DNA from: Chara braunii
Taxonomy: Eukaryota > Streptophyta > Charophyceae > Charales > Characeae
Direction of reading: 5' to 3'
DNA: 37,604 nucleotides
Assembly: GCA_003427395.1 (NCBI GenBank)
Contig: BFEA01000191.1
Location: forward strand, 542,859-580,462
In this document: one piece after another, positions 9,257-18,876 of the stretch
Layout: the number at the start of each line of letters is the position of its first letter
Position numbering within the stretch: the stretch's first letter is position 1
The notes under the pieces: generated by a model
Databases searched by the model: none
The model's input: the letters and a program-made list of their open reading frames with translations, nothing else
Told to the model about the DNA's origin: nothing
Translations under genes and position numbers: made by a program

Positions 9257-9725
9257 TTAGGATAATTACTGTGAGGGGCAAACTTTATGAGGTGATAGGG
9301 CATGATAATCTCTTTGTAATTTTGACGCATGAGATTTGTGGGGAAGGACACATAGTATTTCATATTCCGGTAGTTAAATTTCTAAACTCTGACAGTTTGG
9401 ATGTGAGGGTTTATTCCTCTAACTGTCTAGAGGAGGAAGTTGACTACTTGGAATATTTAAAAGGGGCGTATGTCAGCCTTGAGCGGACAAAAGAGTGGTT
9501 AAAGAATTTGAGAGACTCCCTGAGTTCTCAATTCCTAAGGAATTTGAAGACATGAGAGATTGGATCCCTCTGCTGGAAGCTATTGCTGAGATTGGTAGAG
9601 CAAGGAAGAAAGACTCCACTGTGTTGATAAAATTCTTACTTTTAAGTACCTTTGAACACATATTCGACATCCCTGATTATGTTCAATCTGATATCTACCT
9701 TTCAGATATTGCTTATGATGCTTAG
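9193..9725 (+). pseudogene. Leader ORF A3, frameshifted distant paralogue
   Basis: Two overlapping frames (9193-9555 and 9495-9725) appear to be one gene split by a frameshift near 9500. The first has FVILTHEI, then SDSLDVRVYSSN and LKGAYVSLERTKEW, matching the strand and DVRIY motif of A1 and A2. The second has FSIPKEFEDMRDWIPLLEAI, matching the P...D-W-xx-LL motif near the end of family A, then a tail of about 35 residues not seen in the others. It is the most diverged member and could be a separate gene. Function unknown. Confidence 0.4.
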
Positions 9726-9727
9726 CA

Positions 9728-10018
9728 ATGTCCAACTTGACTGAACAACTGACACTAGGAGTTGTGTTGGAAGGTAGAATAATCAAGGTAGAAGGGACTC
9801 TTCGGATCTCTGATAGAAACTTTTCTACCCTGGATGAGATTGAGTTTTTGCAGCCTTTCTTTGACCGAGTGAGAGATTCTGCCCCGATAATTGTCACTGA
9901 TCAGACTGAGATAAATTATGTATTAAAGGTGGTGAAAGTGGGAACTGCTGAGAGAATATCATACCACACTTCAAGGGAACGAGTCTCTCTTGCAAGAAGG
10001 ATCAACAGTAGGCAGTAA
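9728..10018 (+). CDS. Leader ORF B1, paralogue of LTR ORF B
   Basis: This open frame of 96 codons starts three bases after the A3 stop. A helix-like FSTLDEIEFLQPFFDRVRD is followed by PIIVTDQTEINYVLKVV and, 20 residues on, RVSLARRI. That ending matches B2 (IVYTLYV...VFVARRV) and LTR ORF B (SYTVYF...RARVV). The close packing of A3, B1 and B2 suggests translation from one RNA or derivation from a fused protein. Family unrecognised. Confidence 0.45.
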   Translation: MSNLTEQLTLGVVLEGRIIKVEGTLRISDRNFSTLDEIEFLQPFFDRVRDSAPIIVTDQTEINYVLKVVKVGTAERISYHTSRERVSLARRINSRQ

Positions 10019-10021
10019 GCA

Positions 10022-10294
10022 ATGCAATTTGATTATGAGATTATAGACCTGACTCGATATTTTATGATTCGGGGTTACCGTACTATAAAGGGGTATAATA
10101 AAAGATTGAGTAGGGATGATGAAAGAGAGTTGATTGAAGACTATATTGAAAAGCTGAGAAAAATTACATTATACTTGATCACTACACAATCCATTATTGT
10201 TTATACTCTATATGTACAAAATTCTCAAGGGGTGGAGCAGACAAGAGAAGAAAGAAACGAGTCTGTATTCGTTGCGAGAAGAGTGAGAGATTGA
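10022..10294 (+). CDS. Leader ORF B2, paralogue of B1 and LTR ORF B
   Basis: This open frame of 90 codons begins three bases after B1 (MQFDYEIIDLTRYF). A basic and acidic helix-like stretch SRDDERELIEDYIEKLRK is followed by TLYLITTQSIIVYTLYVQN and the ending SVFVARRVRD. Compared with B1, the shared core is xxITxQxxIxYxL then RV or VARR. It is the last small ORF before gag, 61 bases upstream of it. Function unknown. Confidence 0.45.
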   Translation: MQFDYEIIDLTRYFMIRGYRTIKGYNKRLSRDDERELIEDYIEKLRKITLYLITTQSIIVYTLYVQNSQGVEQTREERNESVFVARRVRD

Positions 10295-10355
10295 AGGGCG
10301 AGGAAGAAGAGGACAAGAGTGACTGGAAGAGAGAAAAGAATATCCGGAAATATCT

Positions 10356-11680
10356 ATGGTCAAAATGGCAGGAGGAGGGAGACCGAGTTCACCTGCAGGG
10401 ACCAATGAAGAAGCCTTGGTTGAGGTTATACGGGAACTGGTCGAGAGAGTTGACACTATAAAAAGAGGGTCAGACATTGCGAGAGCAAAGAGGTTAGATG
10501 AGAGGATTTCATGTTTCAGAGGGCCTCAAGTAAATGATTTCCGAGACGAGTATGAATTATTTGGACTCGGTTATGGTTGGACAGACAAGCAACGACTTAA
10601 GCGCCTCCTATGTTACTGTGATACTGACTCGAGATTGGCAGTTCAGGAATTGATAGAAGTGTCACTACATGGAAAGAGGTCAAAGAGAGAATAAAAAAGG
10701 AATTTGAGAAGGACTCAGTTCCAACTACAACCAAGGATGTACTCAACATCAGAAGAGTTAAATATGACACTTTCAATGTTTTTCTTCATACCTTCATCCG
10801 AACAGCAAGAAGAATTTCATATTTGGACGAAGCTCAGAGACGCCATATATTTTTGACAAATTTCACTGACACTGAAAGGCGGACAGTTCTCAATCAAGCG
10901 CAACACTACCCTCTTAGATGGGACGAAATGGTTGCAATTGTAAGAACTCTACCTACAGTTTCTCGTAAGAAATGGTCACTAAATCAGATCAGTACTTTGG
11001 CCAAGGACTGGGGGACTGAAAATGGTATGAACAGAGGGAATAATCTGAGTGCTAAGAATGTTCTTCAGAAAGTGATGACTAACTTTATGCCTACAAGGCC
11101 TGCGAATCATGTTGTGGATGACAATGGAAAGAAGAAAGTCGAGAGTGAAGAGGATGATGATGATGATGATGATGAAGGTTACGGTAAGAAGGAAAATTCT
11201 TCTAGATCCAGAAAGAATAGAAAGAATGGTGACAGAGGAAACAGAGAAAGAAGGAAGTATGATGAGCGTCCTAAGAAAAATTTTGTTTGCTACTATTGTG
11301 GTGAAGGGGGTCACACTACCACCTATTGCAGGCCTCTTGAGGAGGATGTAAGGAATGGGGTAGCAAAGAAGGATGCAATGGGCCATGTCTGTGATACTTC
11401 ATGCAACAAGTTGGACCCCAGACATCCAGAAGGTACGAGACTTATTTCTCTCAAGCATGATGAAAATATGAAGACGAAGAAGAAGAGAAAAGCTAATGTG
11501 AATGTTTATTTTCTCATTGATGAGTTGCCTAATGAACTAGTACAGAGAACAAGTGATCCTCAAACCGCAACTGAGTTGTCCCTGCAACCTTTAACATTGA
11601 CAGAGTGTGTGTTTGGCGCGGCTTCTACAAGTGAGCCTCCGTTGGAAGGGATCCTATTTCTTAGAATCCTTCTAAATTAG
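10356..11680 (+). pseudogene. gag: gag (capsid-nucleocapsid), frameshifted
   Basis: Gag forms the particle that packages the element RNA. The N-terminal part (10356-10694) reads MVKMAGGGRPSS...; a frameshift near 10660 moves the frame to WKEVKERIKKEFEKD, which joins the ORF usually seen from 10823 on. Late domains include an acidic run (EEDDDDDDDE), a basic stretch and the zinc knuckle CYYCGEGGHTTTYC (CX2CX4HX4C, about 11289-11330), which binds RNA. The frame ends at a double TAG (11678). Pol follows in another frame, so gag and pol were probably separate frames or have drifted. The overall length of about 440 residues is normal for plant gypsy Gag. Confidence 0.8.
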
Positions 11681-11700
11681 TAGAATCTCCTTCCAATGAA

Positions 11701-12510
11701 ATGGTTCGTTTTCTGGCAAACATGATGTCATTTGATGGTGATCTACCTCCAGAGCTCGTTATGGAACCCAGTGTCACGCTTGGTGAAGTGAGAAACCTTC
11801 AGACACGCATGACGCCTCAGATGATAAAGGAAAAGAAAAGAAGAAATGTCGAGGAGTCACTGATTAATATTCTTGATGATCCAGAACCAGAACATCCCTA
11901 TAGAAAGAATGAAAAAGGAAGAAAGAGAAAATTATTTCTCAAGAGTGATTTGGAAGATGGGATAGTAATTTCTCATGTAATTACTAAAATGCTGGAAGAG
12001 ACTGAAGTAACTCTGTCCTTCAAGGAAACAATGACTCTAGCACAAAAATTGAGAAAGGAACTGAAGAAGTTGATTGAGAAGAAGAAATTAAAAGTTAATT
12101 ACTTGGGATCAGTTTTTACCAGTCAAGTGAACAGGTCACTGTCAGGCTGCAAGATGAGATTTGCAACCATGGGATGTGGACACCTGACCATTCGTATTAA
12201 CCAAGTGACGATTTTTGCCTTGGTGTACTCTTGGGCAGAGATGATACTAATTTCACGAAGAACAATGCAGGCTTGTAATTTATCTATTGATAGACCTGCG
12301 AAAAATATATTAAGTAATATTGCAGGAGAACGTTTTGTAGCAGGATTTATTGATAATTTGCCTATCAGGGTCGGCACCATGACCGTGGAGTTGCTGGTTT
12401 TTGTGGTGCCGGAACTGGACCATGATTGTATCTTGGGGACTTCATTCTTGCATAGGATGGATGCGGTCCAATTTTTCAGTCATGAGCGGTCATCTTGGAT
12501 CGGCCTATAA
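11701..12510 (+). pseudogene. pol: pol: aspartic protease region (catalytic site lost)
   Basis: This frame of 269 codons is the start of pol. The first 150 residues are charged linker. A retropepsin-like fold follows: LTIRINQVTIFALVYSWAEM, LISRRTMQACNLSI, then VFVVPELDHDCILGTSFL, whose ILGxxFL matches the conserved end of the family. The active site should read D-S/T-G-A. Here it is Y-S-W-A: both the catalytic Asp and the Gly are replaced, each by one base (GAC to TAC, GGG to TGG). The protease of this copy cannot work. The frame stops at 12510. Confidence 0.75.
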
Positions 12511-12868
12511 GATCCAGAGACTTCTCAGAAGCAAACCTTTATGGTTTGCACAAAAAGTGATTTCAAGCATCAATTATCTGCTAATTCAATCAGAAGAGAA
12601 GGGTTTACTGAAAGGGTTAGGAGACTAAGGGAAGAAGGAAAACAAGAAGCAAAAGAAAAGATTTAGTGGGTATCAATCAAGTTTCGAAAATGATAAAAGC
12701 CCTTAGTAAACTCGAGGATGAGGATGGACAAATTTAAGCATTTAAGAAGGCTGTAGAGACTGCTATTGGTGGAAAGATAGAACTAAAATTTGCATCCACT
12801 CACCTTTTTTTACGAAAATAATCACTGGGTCAAAAAAAATATATAAACCCAAGGGGGTAAAGAAAAAC
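12511..12868 (+). pseudogene. pol: decayed linker between protease and reverse transcriptase
   Basis: No frame stays open, but fragments continue the polyprotein (for example RREGFTERVRRLREEGKQEA before a stop near 12666). The base composition matches the flanking pol. I read it as the connector broken by several stops and small indels. Confidence 0.5.
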
Positions 12869-14090
12869 TTGGTGGCAGTCCTAATAGAAAAGGATTATGA
12901 TGTAGCATTAAAAAAAAAGAGGGAGATTATTAAAGCATTTAGAGACTCTGCAAAGTTGGGGAATAGAGTCACCAAAGAGAGATTCGACACAATGAAGGTA
13001 GGCTCGGACCAGTTTATCCTGCCTAAAGAGAAAGAATATATCTTCAAAATGTGTCAAGAATTTTCTGGTGCCTTCTCCTTTAACGATGAAGAGAGAGGGC
13101 GGTTGGACGTGGATATGATCAAGATGACCAAAATTTGGACAGTTGATCATGTTCCTTGGAATGATAGACAGACCAAGTATGCCCTGAAAGAAGAAGCAGA
13201 GGTTGTAAAATATTTTGACAAGAAGATTGCATCTAATGTTGTTGAACATGCTGATGGACCGTATGCTAACCACTGGTTTTGTTTTTGGAAACCAGGAGGA
13301 GGATTAAGATGGATACAGAATCTCCAGAAGCTCAACTCTGTGACAGTACGTGATGCAGGTAGTCTTCCTAATGTTGATATCCTCTCTCAATCCTTTGCTG
13401 GTCGATGCATCTATTCCCTAGTTGATTTGTACTCTGGCTATGATCAGTCTCCCATTGATCCCACTAGCTGACCAATGACTGTCATGCACACGCCAAAAGG
13501 GCTCATTCAGATATATGTGGTGCCTCAGGGTAGGACTAATGGTATATCAGTGGTTCAAAGGGATATGATCCAAGTCATGCAAGATATTTCCCCTGAAATA
13601 ACCAGCCCCTATATTGACGACAATCCTGTAAAAGGACCCCTGGTAAGGGATCAGACTTTGGTCGCAGGTGAAGTTAGGAAGTTTGTCTGGGAACATGTTG
13701 AAGGAGTAAAGATGGTCCTAGAGAGACTCCAAAAATATAACTTGACTGTCAGTGAACCAAAGTCTCTTATCTTTCAGCCCGAAGTAATCATCTTGGGCTT
13801 CAGATGTTTCTTCAAGGGTAGGAGTCATGACCCCAAGAAGATAGACAAGATCGTAAACTGGCATCTGCCACTCAAAAGAGTGACAGATGTCAGGAGCTTC
13901 TTGGGCGTCTGTGGATTCTGGAGGATTTTTATTTCTCATTTTGCTACCTTTGCTAAACCTCTGAGGGAGATGGTAAGGCAAGGGGCTAACCTAGCTTGGA
14001 ATTATAAAAGACAAGCCGGTGCAGAAACCCTGCAAGAAAAACTACAAGATGGTGGTGTAGTGCTACGAGTGTCATTTTATGATGATGAGG
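12869..14090 (+). pseudogene. pol: pol: reverse transcriptase
   Basis: This domain copies the element RNA into DNA. It is split by one in-frame TGA (13469-13471) between ORFs 12869-13471 and 13475 onward, both in the same frame. Visible blocks are NHWFCFWKPGGGLRWIQNLQKLN, the first catalytic Asp in SLVDLYSGYDQ (family consensus LDLxSGYxQ), TPKGLIQ, VVPQG, and the YIDDN form of the Y-x-D-D motif (about 13611-13625), then GFRCF and VRSFLGVCGFWRIFI of the thumb region. The TGA replaces the Arg codon CGA expected before the xMTVMHTPKGL block. Apart from the stop the catalytic residues are kept. Confidence 0.88.
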
Positions 14091-14094
14091 AGGC

Positions 14095-14475
14095 AAGACC
14101 CTTCATCATTGATGTCGATGGAGGACCAGTTGCTTTGGGTGGTGTGCTCATTTTGAAAGATGAAAATGGGAAGGAGAGGTCTCTAAGATTTGAGAGCAGG
14201 ACTCTTAATTCTACAGAAAGAGGTTATACCCAATTCAGAAAAGAGCTACTGGCAATCATCCATAGTCTCAGGTGCTTCAGACACTGCATACTGGGAAGGA
14301 GATTCATCTTGAGGACTGATGCGCCTAGTGTAAAAGGTGTCATTAAGAAGCACCAACAGGTAGATCCAACAGTCAGCAGGTGGATCGCCTTCATCTGGAC
14401 GTATGATTTTAAGTTGGAAAAGATCCCCACTGAGAAGAACAGAGCAGATGGCCTAAGCCGGATTGAGTGGAGAAA
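14095..14475 (+). CDS. pol: pol: RNase H domain
   Basis: This domain lies within the uninterrupted frame 13475-15382. RNase H removes the RNA strand during reverse transcription. The four acidic catalytic positions are visible: the first Asp in FIIDVDGG, Glu in QFRKELLAII, Asp in FILRTDAPSVKG, and Asp in NRADGLSR. Spacing is normal for Ty3/gypsy. A Glu/Lys-rich spacer of about 125 residues (14470-14850) separates it from integrase. This domain seems intact in this copy. Confidence 0.88.
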
Positions 14476-14849
14476 AGAAGAAGAAGAAGATGTGAATGGA
14501 ACGATTGAAGAATCTGCATATGTTGATAATTTTCTGAATGAGAAAGATGATGAGGATTATGAAGTATCATGCTCCTACAAGTGGAGTTTTTTACCTAAAG
14601 AGACAGACAGCTGGGGAGAGATCCCTAATGCATATGTTTACGAGTCGATACTTGGGAAAGAAGAAGAAGATGAGTCAAATGATTGGTATGCTAAAGTTAA
14701 TGCAGCAGCAGTGGCTGCTCATGAAATCGAGGAAAACTCTCGTTCGAAGGAAGAAGAAGAAGGTGAAAAGAAGGAGGAAGATACATTTTTTATTTTTGAA
14801 GAATATGATGAAAGTTATCAAGAGATTGGTAAGAAGATGGAAAAAAAGC

Positions 14850-16099
14850 AGTTGAAGGAATATTATTGTAAAAATTCAAGGAAGACATTCAGACTAAAAA
14901 GAGGACATCTCTTTGTGGATGGTAAGAGAGGCCTACCTCCACTGAGAGTGGTCTGTGCTAAAAAGAGACAGTTAGAGATAATTGTTGCTCTACATGAGGG
15001 GGTTGCCGGTGGCCACAGGGCCGCTGAGGCAACCTACTCTAAGACTATCAAACTTTACTTCTGGCCTGACATGAGAGACATGGTCTTCATATTTTGTAAA
15101 TCAGGTATGTCATGTGAGAAGGGGTCTCCCACAAGAATGATAGAGCTTTTATTTCTCACTATTCTGGTAGAACCAGGAAGCCGAGTTCATTTGGATCTCA
15201 TCACTATGCCACCAGGCAAGGGTGGGATGAGATATGTACTAAACATGAGAGATAATTTCTCTGGATATGTTGAGGCAGAAACTTTGAAAAGGAAGACAGT
15301 CGAGCAAGTCGCTGACTGGATAGAGGAAGTCTATCTCAGATATCCTTTTATCAGAGAGTTTGTCTCAGACAGAGGATCATAATTCAGAAATGAGGTTATC
15401 AGAAGAACCACACTTAGATTGGGTGTCAGAATTCGGTATGTGACTACTTACCATCCTTAAGCAAATGCGCCTGTTGAAAGAGGTCACAGAACTTTAAAAG
15501 ATTCATTGGCCAAGTGGTGTGAAGGAAATCTCAGTAACTGGCCTAAAGTATTAAGAGTTGCTGTATATGCTGGCAACATCACAGTCAAAAGAACTACTTG
15601 CTATGCTCTATTTACTCTGTGGTATGGCCGATATGCTACATTACCTATTTAGAACATTGTCAAGACATGGTCTAGTCAAAAGAGTGACATGGACTTCTAT
15701 TTCATAACTCCTCCAGATCAGAATGAGGCAAATATCAGAAGTTGATCAGACAGTGATGGATGCTGCAGAAAGAATGACATTCAACAGATTATCCGATCAA
15801 GAGAGATGGAACAAGAAAAGTTATATAAGAAAAGAGAAATTGAAAGTTGGTGACGTTGTCCTTCTGTTCGATAATTCTCTTGAGACAAATGGACTAAAAG
15901 GTTGGAGTCCAGGTGGCTTGGTCCTTACAGAAGTACAGGAGAAGTAGAAGACAAGGTCTATGAGATATCAGAGATGGATGGATCCAGGGTTCATGACATG
16001 GTATCAGGGTCAAGACTCCGTAAGTTCATTCTCAAAGACCATGACTTTATCCCTACAGTGACCTCAAAGAGAGGAAAGAAAGGTCAATCATCCAAGTGA
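14850..16099 (+). pseudogene. pol: pol: integrase with GPY/F-like end
   Basis: Integrase inserts the DNA copy into the genome. The N-terminal zinc-binding part reads HEGVAGGHRAAEATY...FCKSGMSCEKG; the first Cys of the usual C-x-x-C appears to be Gly (KSGMSC). The core has the first Asp in VHLDLITMPPG, the second in FVSDRGS, and after a TAA (15380-15382) the Glu in NAPVERGHRTLKD. A further TAA (15460-15462) precedes that Glu and a TAG (15650-15652) follows. The C-terminal part (15902-16099, shifted frame) reads SRWLGPYRSTGEVEDKVYEI, the GPY/F signature. No chromodomain follows. All three stops replace codons that C-to-T change could produce from Gln. Confidence 0.85.
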
Positions 16100-16574
16100 G
16101 AACAGTTCCAGATAACTGAGAGGAAAGTACAGTAAGACAATGAGACAGCAAGACTGAATTTTCAGCATACTGATCGTCCTTGCATGGTCAATTCAGTATT
16201 TCAATTTTCTGCATGTCATATAATTTTCTATTTCAGGAAGCAACAGAGTTAATGAGACTATATCTCTAAGGCTATGCAACAGTCGATCCATGAGTCTCAA
16301 GTCCCTGAGAGCAGGAAATAACTGTGAGGTACAGTTTTTGTGAGCATTGACGCAGTGTCAAAGATTTGAGGAACTCATGGTTGTGGCACATCAGAAGATG
16401 TAACCAGTATTACCCTTATGAGAAAGAGAAAAGCATGACGGGCATAAAGGAGTTCAGTTCTGCCCGATTAAGAGTTGTCAGCAGAAGGACTTCGTGTCTT
16501 TTGACTAAGTTGTTTGTCCGCACTTACATGAGGGAAGGGACCTCTCTGAGATCAGCATTTCAGTATTTTCTTGG

Positions 16575-17376
16575 GACTGACGTGACGTCCCTTGGAAACG
16601 AGAATTCCTAGCTGAGGGAAGGGACCTCTTTGGGGCCAGCACTAAGCATCTTTCTTGAGACTAAAGGGAGGTTCCCTGTAAGGGCTTGGTGTTGGTTATC
16701 ATGTTGTTGTTCAGTGCCTCTTGAGACTGACGGGACGTCTCTTGAGAAATGTTTGTTCTGTTATGAGGCGTGGGCAGTCTGCTTGTGGGCTATGATATGC
16801 TTGCCTGATTGTCTGTGTCTGGAGTCTTCTTCTCTAACCTAAGGATGCATTGATTGTCGGGGCCAGCCAGAGCCTTACCGCAGTAGGTTGCAATCTGGTG
16901 GGGTCAGCAGGTCCCCGACGCGAGTGTCGAATTCCGTAGTCGACTGAGGCTAAGACTCCGGGGGTCTGGCCCGTGAGGTCGAAAAGGATCAGCTGGAAAC
17001 CTACCGCATTCAGAGGATGCAATCCAGTAAGGTTCGCCAGAGCCTTGAATCGTAGTTAGATCGGGTCCTACGTTCAAAAATCTGGGTCGGGCAGCCCGTG
17101 CCCTTGGCCAAGAACTGGTGGGTGAGCCGGTCCCCGACCGCAGTGGTCAAATCCGGGTTCGGGACAGTTTGACTGATGGGACGTCTACTGTCATAGGGTG
17201 ACCAGACCCGCTATAGTCTGGGTGTCCTGACGAGAGTGCCAAAGGGCATCATACTCGAGTAGTGGGTATGTTGATCCTCACCTGGAGGCAGTTTAAAGGG
17301 GTTGTCAAGACAAATGGTCTGACTAGTCCTGGCCTGAGGCGGGCCGAATGAGGTATGGCAGACTGACGGGACGTCT
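16575..17376. repeat. Four dispersed GACTGAYGKGACGTCY motifs
   Basis: Copies lie at about 16575, 16725-16740, 17171-17186 and 17361-17376. Each carries the palindrome GACGTC with an ACGT core, which in plants is the core of bZIP factor sites. The surroundings also share words such as 'gggaaggggacctct' (16534 and 16617). Whether these are regulatory sites or remnants of an old tandem repeat cannot be told here. Confidence 0.5.
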
Positions 17377-17614
17377 GTCATTCCTGACCAGTGGTGGGCC
17401 AAAATCAACGCAATCAATAACTCTTGGGTGTAAAGAATTGTCTTGATGTGTTTTATTGATTTTTTATTTTATTATTATCTCATTTTATTTTGGGTTTTTA
17501 TTTTATCTACTTGTTGCTTGGCTGATAACTGTTGGGGAGCCTGCTTGCTGGGACATAGTTCGTTGTTTGTGGGACTCGCTGTTTTGCAGGTATATAAAGA
17601 CTTATTTGAAGTTC

Positions 17615-17795
17615 CCAAACCAGAGAAAAGAAAAGGGGTTTGGTATCCCCTTCCTTTTATCTGAGAAGTTGAGGAGACGCCTCACTCAGACCAGAGAAAG
17701 AAAACTCGGTTTGGTATCCCCTGAGTCACATGAGAAGTTGAGAGGGTATCTCACCCTGGTCAGAGAACAGAAAAAGGGTTTGGTATGCCCTACTC
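17615..17795. repeat. Tandem repeat of about 65-70 bp, three units
   Basis: The units share ccagagaaaagaaaa, then gGGTTTGGTATCCCC, then GAGAAGTTGAGG with tCTCACycag. The third unit is cut after GGTTTGGTATGCCC. The repeat lies in the 3' non-coding part of the retrotransposon. Confidence 0.8.
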
Positions 17796-18112
17796 CCAGC
17801 TTGGCAGGCTGAACAAGTGTCCTAAGTGCTGATATCAGACAGACAATGTTTTCAATTTTCAGCCAAGATGAAAGTTAAGGTAATTTTCTCTGACATAAAA
17901 TTCAGATCAAGAACTGTTTTCAGAATGACAAGAGGTCAGAATCAGCAGCAAACGAGAGAGTGGAAACATAATCCTTCTTAAAAATTTATTTGGTGGCCGA
18001 CAAGCGGCCTAGTTCGCGAGGAACATGTATCCCCGACCTCAAGGTGTTCAAACTCTCAAGCCATGGACACTATGAGTGATGCGTGAGCCGAAAACTTGCA
18101 AGAGGAACAGAT

Positions 18113-18691
18113 TCAAAAAGCAGAGAAAAAGTCACGCCTATATAGGATATAGAAAATTACCATGAGATCGACCTGAAGTAGAGAGAAAAGAAAGAAAATA
18201 GTGAAAAGAATGCAGTTATTGGGGTGAGAGGGCAAGGAAACTGCGCAAGGAATGGAGGATGGCGGAGCAGGCACTAGAGCTCTACTTGCCGTAGGGGTGA
18301 TAGGAGCTCTGGGAGAGTAAGGAGGAGAGGAAGTGTCCGGCGCGCTATAGCGTGCTTCAAACTTTTTCCGGAAGTACTCCATCCTTTCCGGGGATGGAGT
18401 CCTTTCGTACCATTAAGGGAGCGCGCGTCGCAGATAAGACTTTGAGTGCACTCCATAACCCCGTACCTCTTCGTCCTCCTCCTCAGAACTGTAATCACGG
18501 CGCGTACAAGCCGGCGGCTCCTCCCGGGCCTTACCCCCTCTCCCTCCTCTTCCTCTTCCCTGTCCCCTACGCGCTTCANGCATGGTGGGAGATGAAGAAG
18601 ACGTCTTACTAGGGACTACTGCGATGAAGAAATGGTAGAGTGTCGAAGAAGGAGGAAGAAAATTTATAGTATCGATCGCGCTAGCCACCAC
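18113..18691 (-). pseudogene. Antisense ORF just upstream of the 3' LTR
   Basis: Read on the minus strand, one frame runs about 193 codons from 18691 to 18113 with a single TAA (18413-18415), which one C-to-T change could make from CAA. The N-terminal part has SSTLYHFFIAVV and an RG-rich segment GQGRGRGGRGGKAREEP, then SSEEEDEEVRGY. After the stop come WYERTPSPERMEYFRKKFEARY and a Pro-rich stretch SPPYSPRAPITPTASRALVPAPP. RG-rich, acidic and Pro-rich pieces suggest an RNA- or nucleic-acid-associated protein, but no known domain is visible. Antisense ORFs in the same place are known in Grande and related Tat elements. Two ambiguous bases lie close by (18579, 18747). Confidence 0.5.
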
Positions 18692-18849
18692 GAGTTGTAA
18701 GAGAGAAAAACGTGAACGCTGTGAGAGTGCGATAAGCTGGCTGGCGNAGAAGCCGCAATACTAACTACACCACGAGATTCAAAAGGAAAAAGTGTGTGCG
18801 CGCTACCAAAGCGGGTTGTTTCCTATTGTACATATGCTTAGACCCAGCN

Positions 18850-18876
18850 GGGACGNTGGGTGGNGGGTTGGTATTA
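18850..18876 (+). other. Possible polypurine tract before the 3' LTR
   Basis: The G-rich stretch ending at the LTR start (ggacgntgggtggngggttg, then gtatta) is where the plus-strand primer tract should be. It is not a clean purine run and contains two unresolved bases, so the exact tract is not visible. Confidence 0.3.

Larger units (their letters stand above)
16100..18112 (+). other. Long 3' non-coding part of the element
   Basis: No plus-strand ORF here looks like protein. Structure is repetitive: four copies of GACTGAYGKGACGTCY near 16575, 16725, 17171 and 17361, and three units of a roughly 65-70-bp tandem repeat at 17615-17795. An AT-rich segment lies at 17430-17520. In large Tat/Ogre elements the region between integrase and the 3' LTR is likewise long and repeat-rich. 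Confidence 0.6.

Noticed and set aside
8422-15652. Stops in gag-pol and leader ORFs read as programmed recoding or RNA editing
   Set aside because: There are too many stops, at unrelated positions, alongside frameshifts and lost catalytic residues; simple decay explains them.
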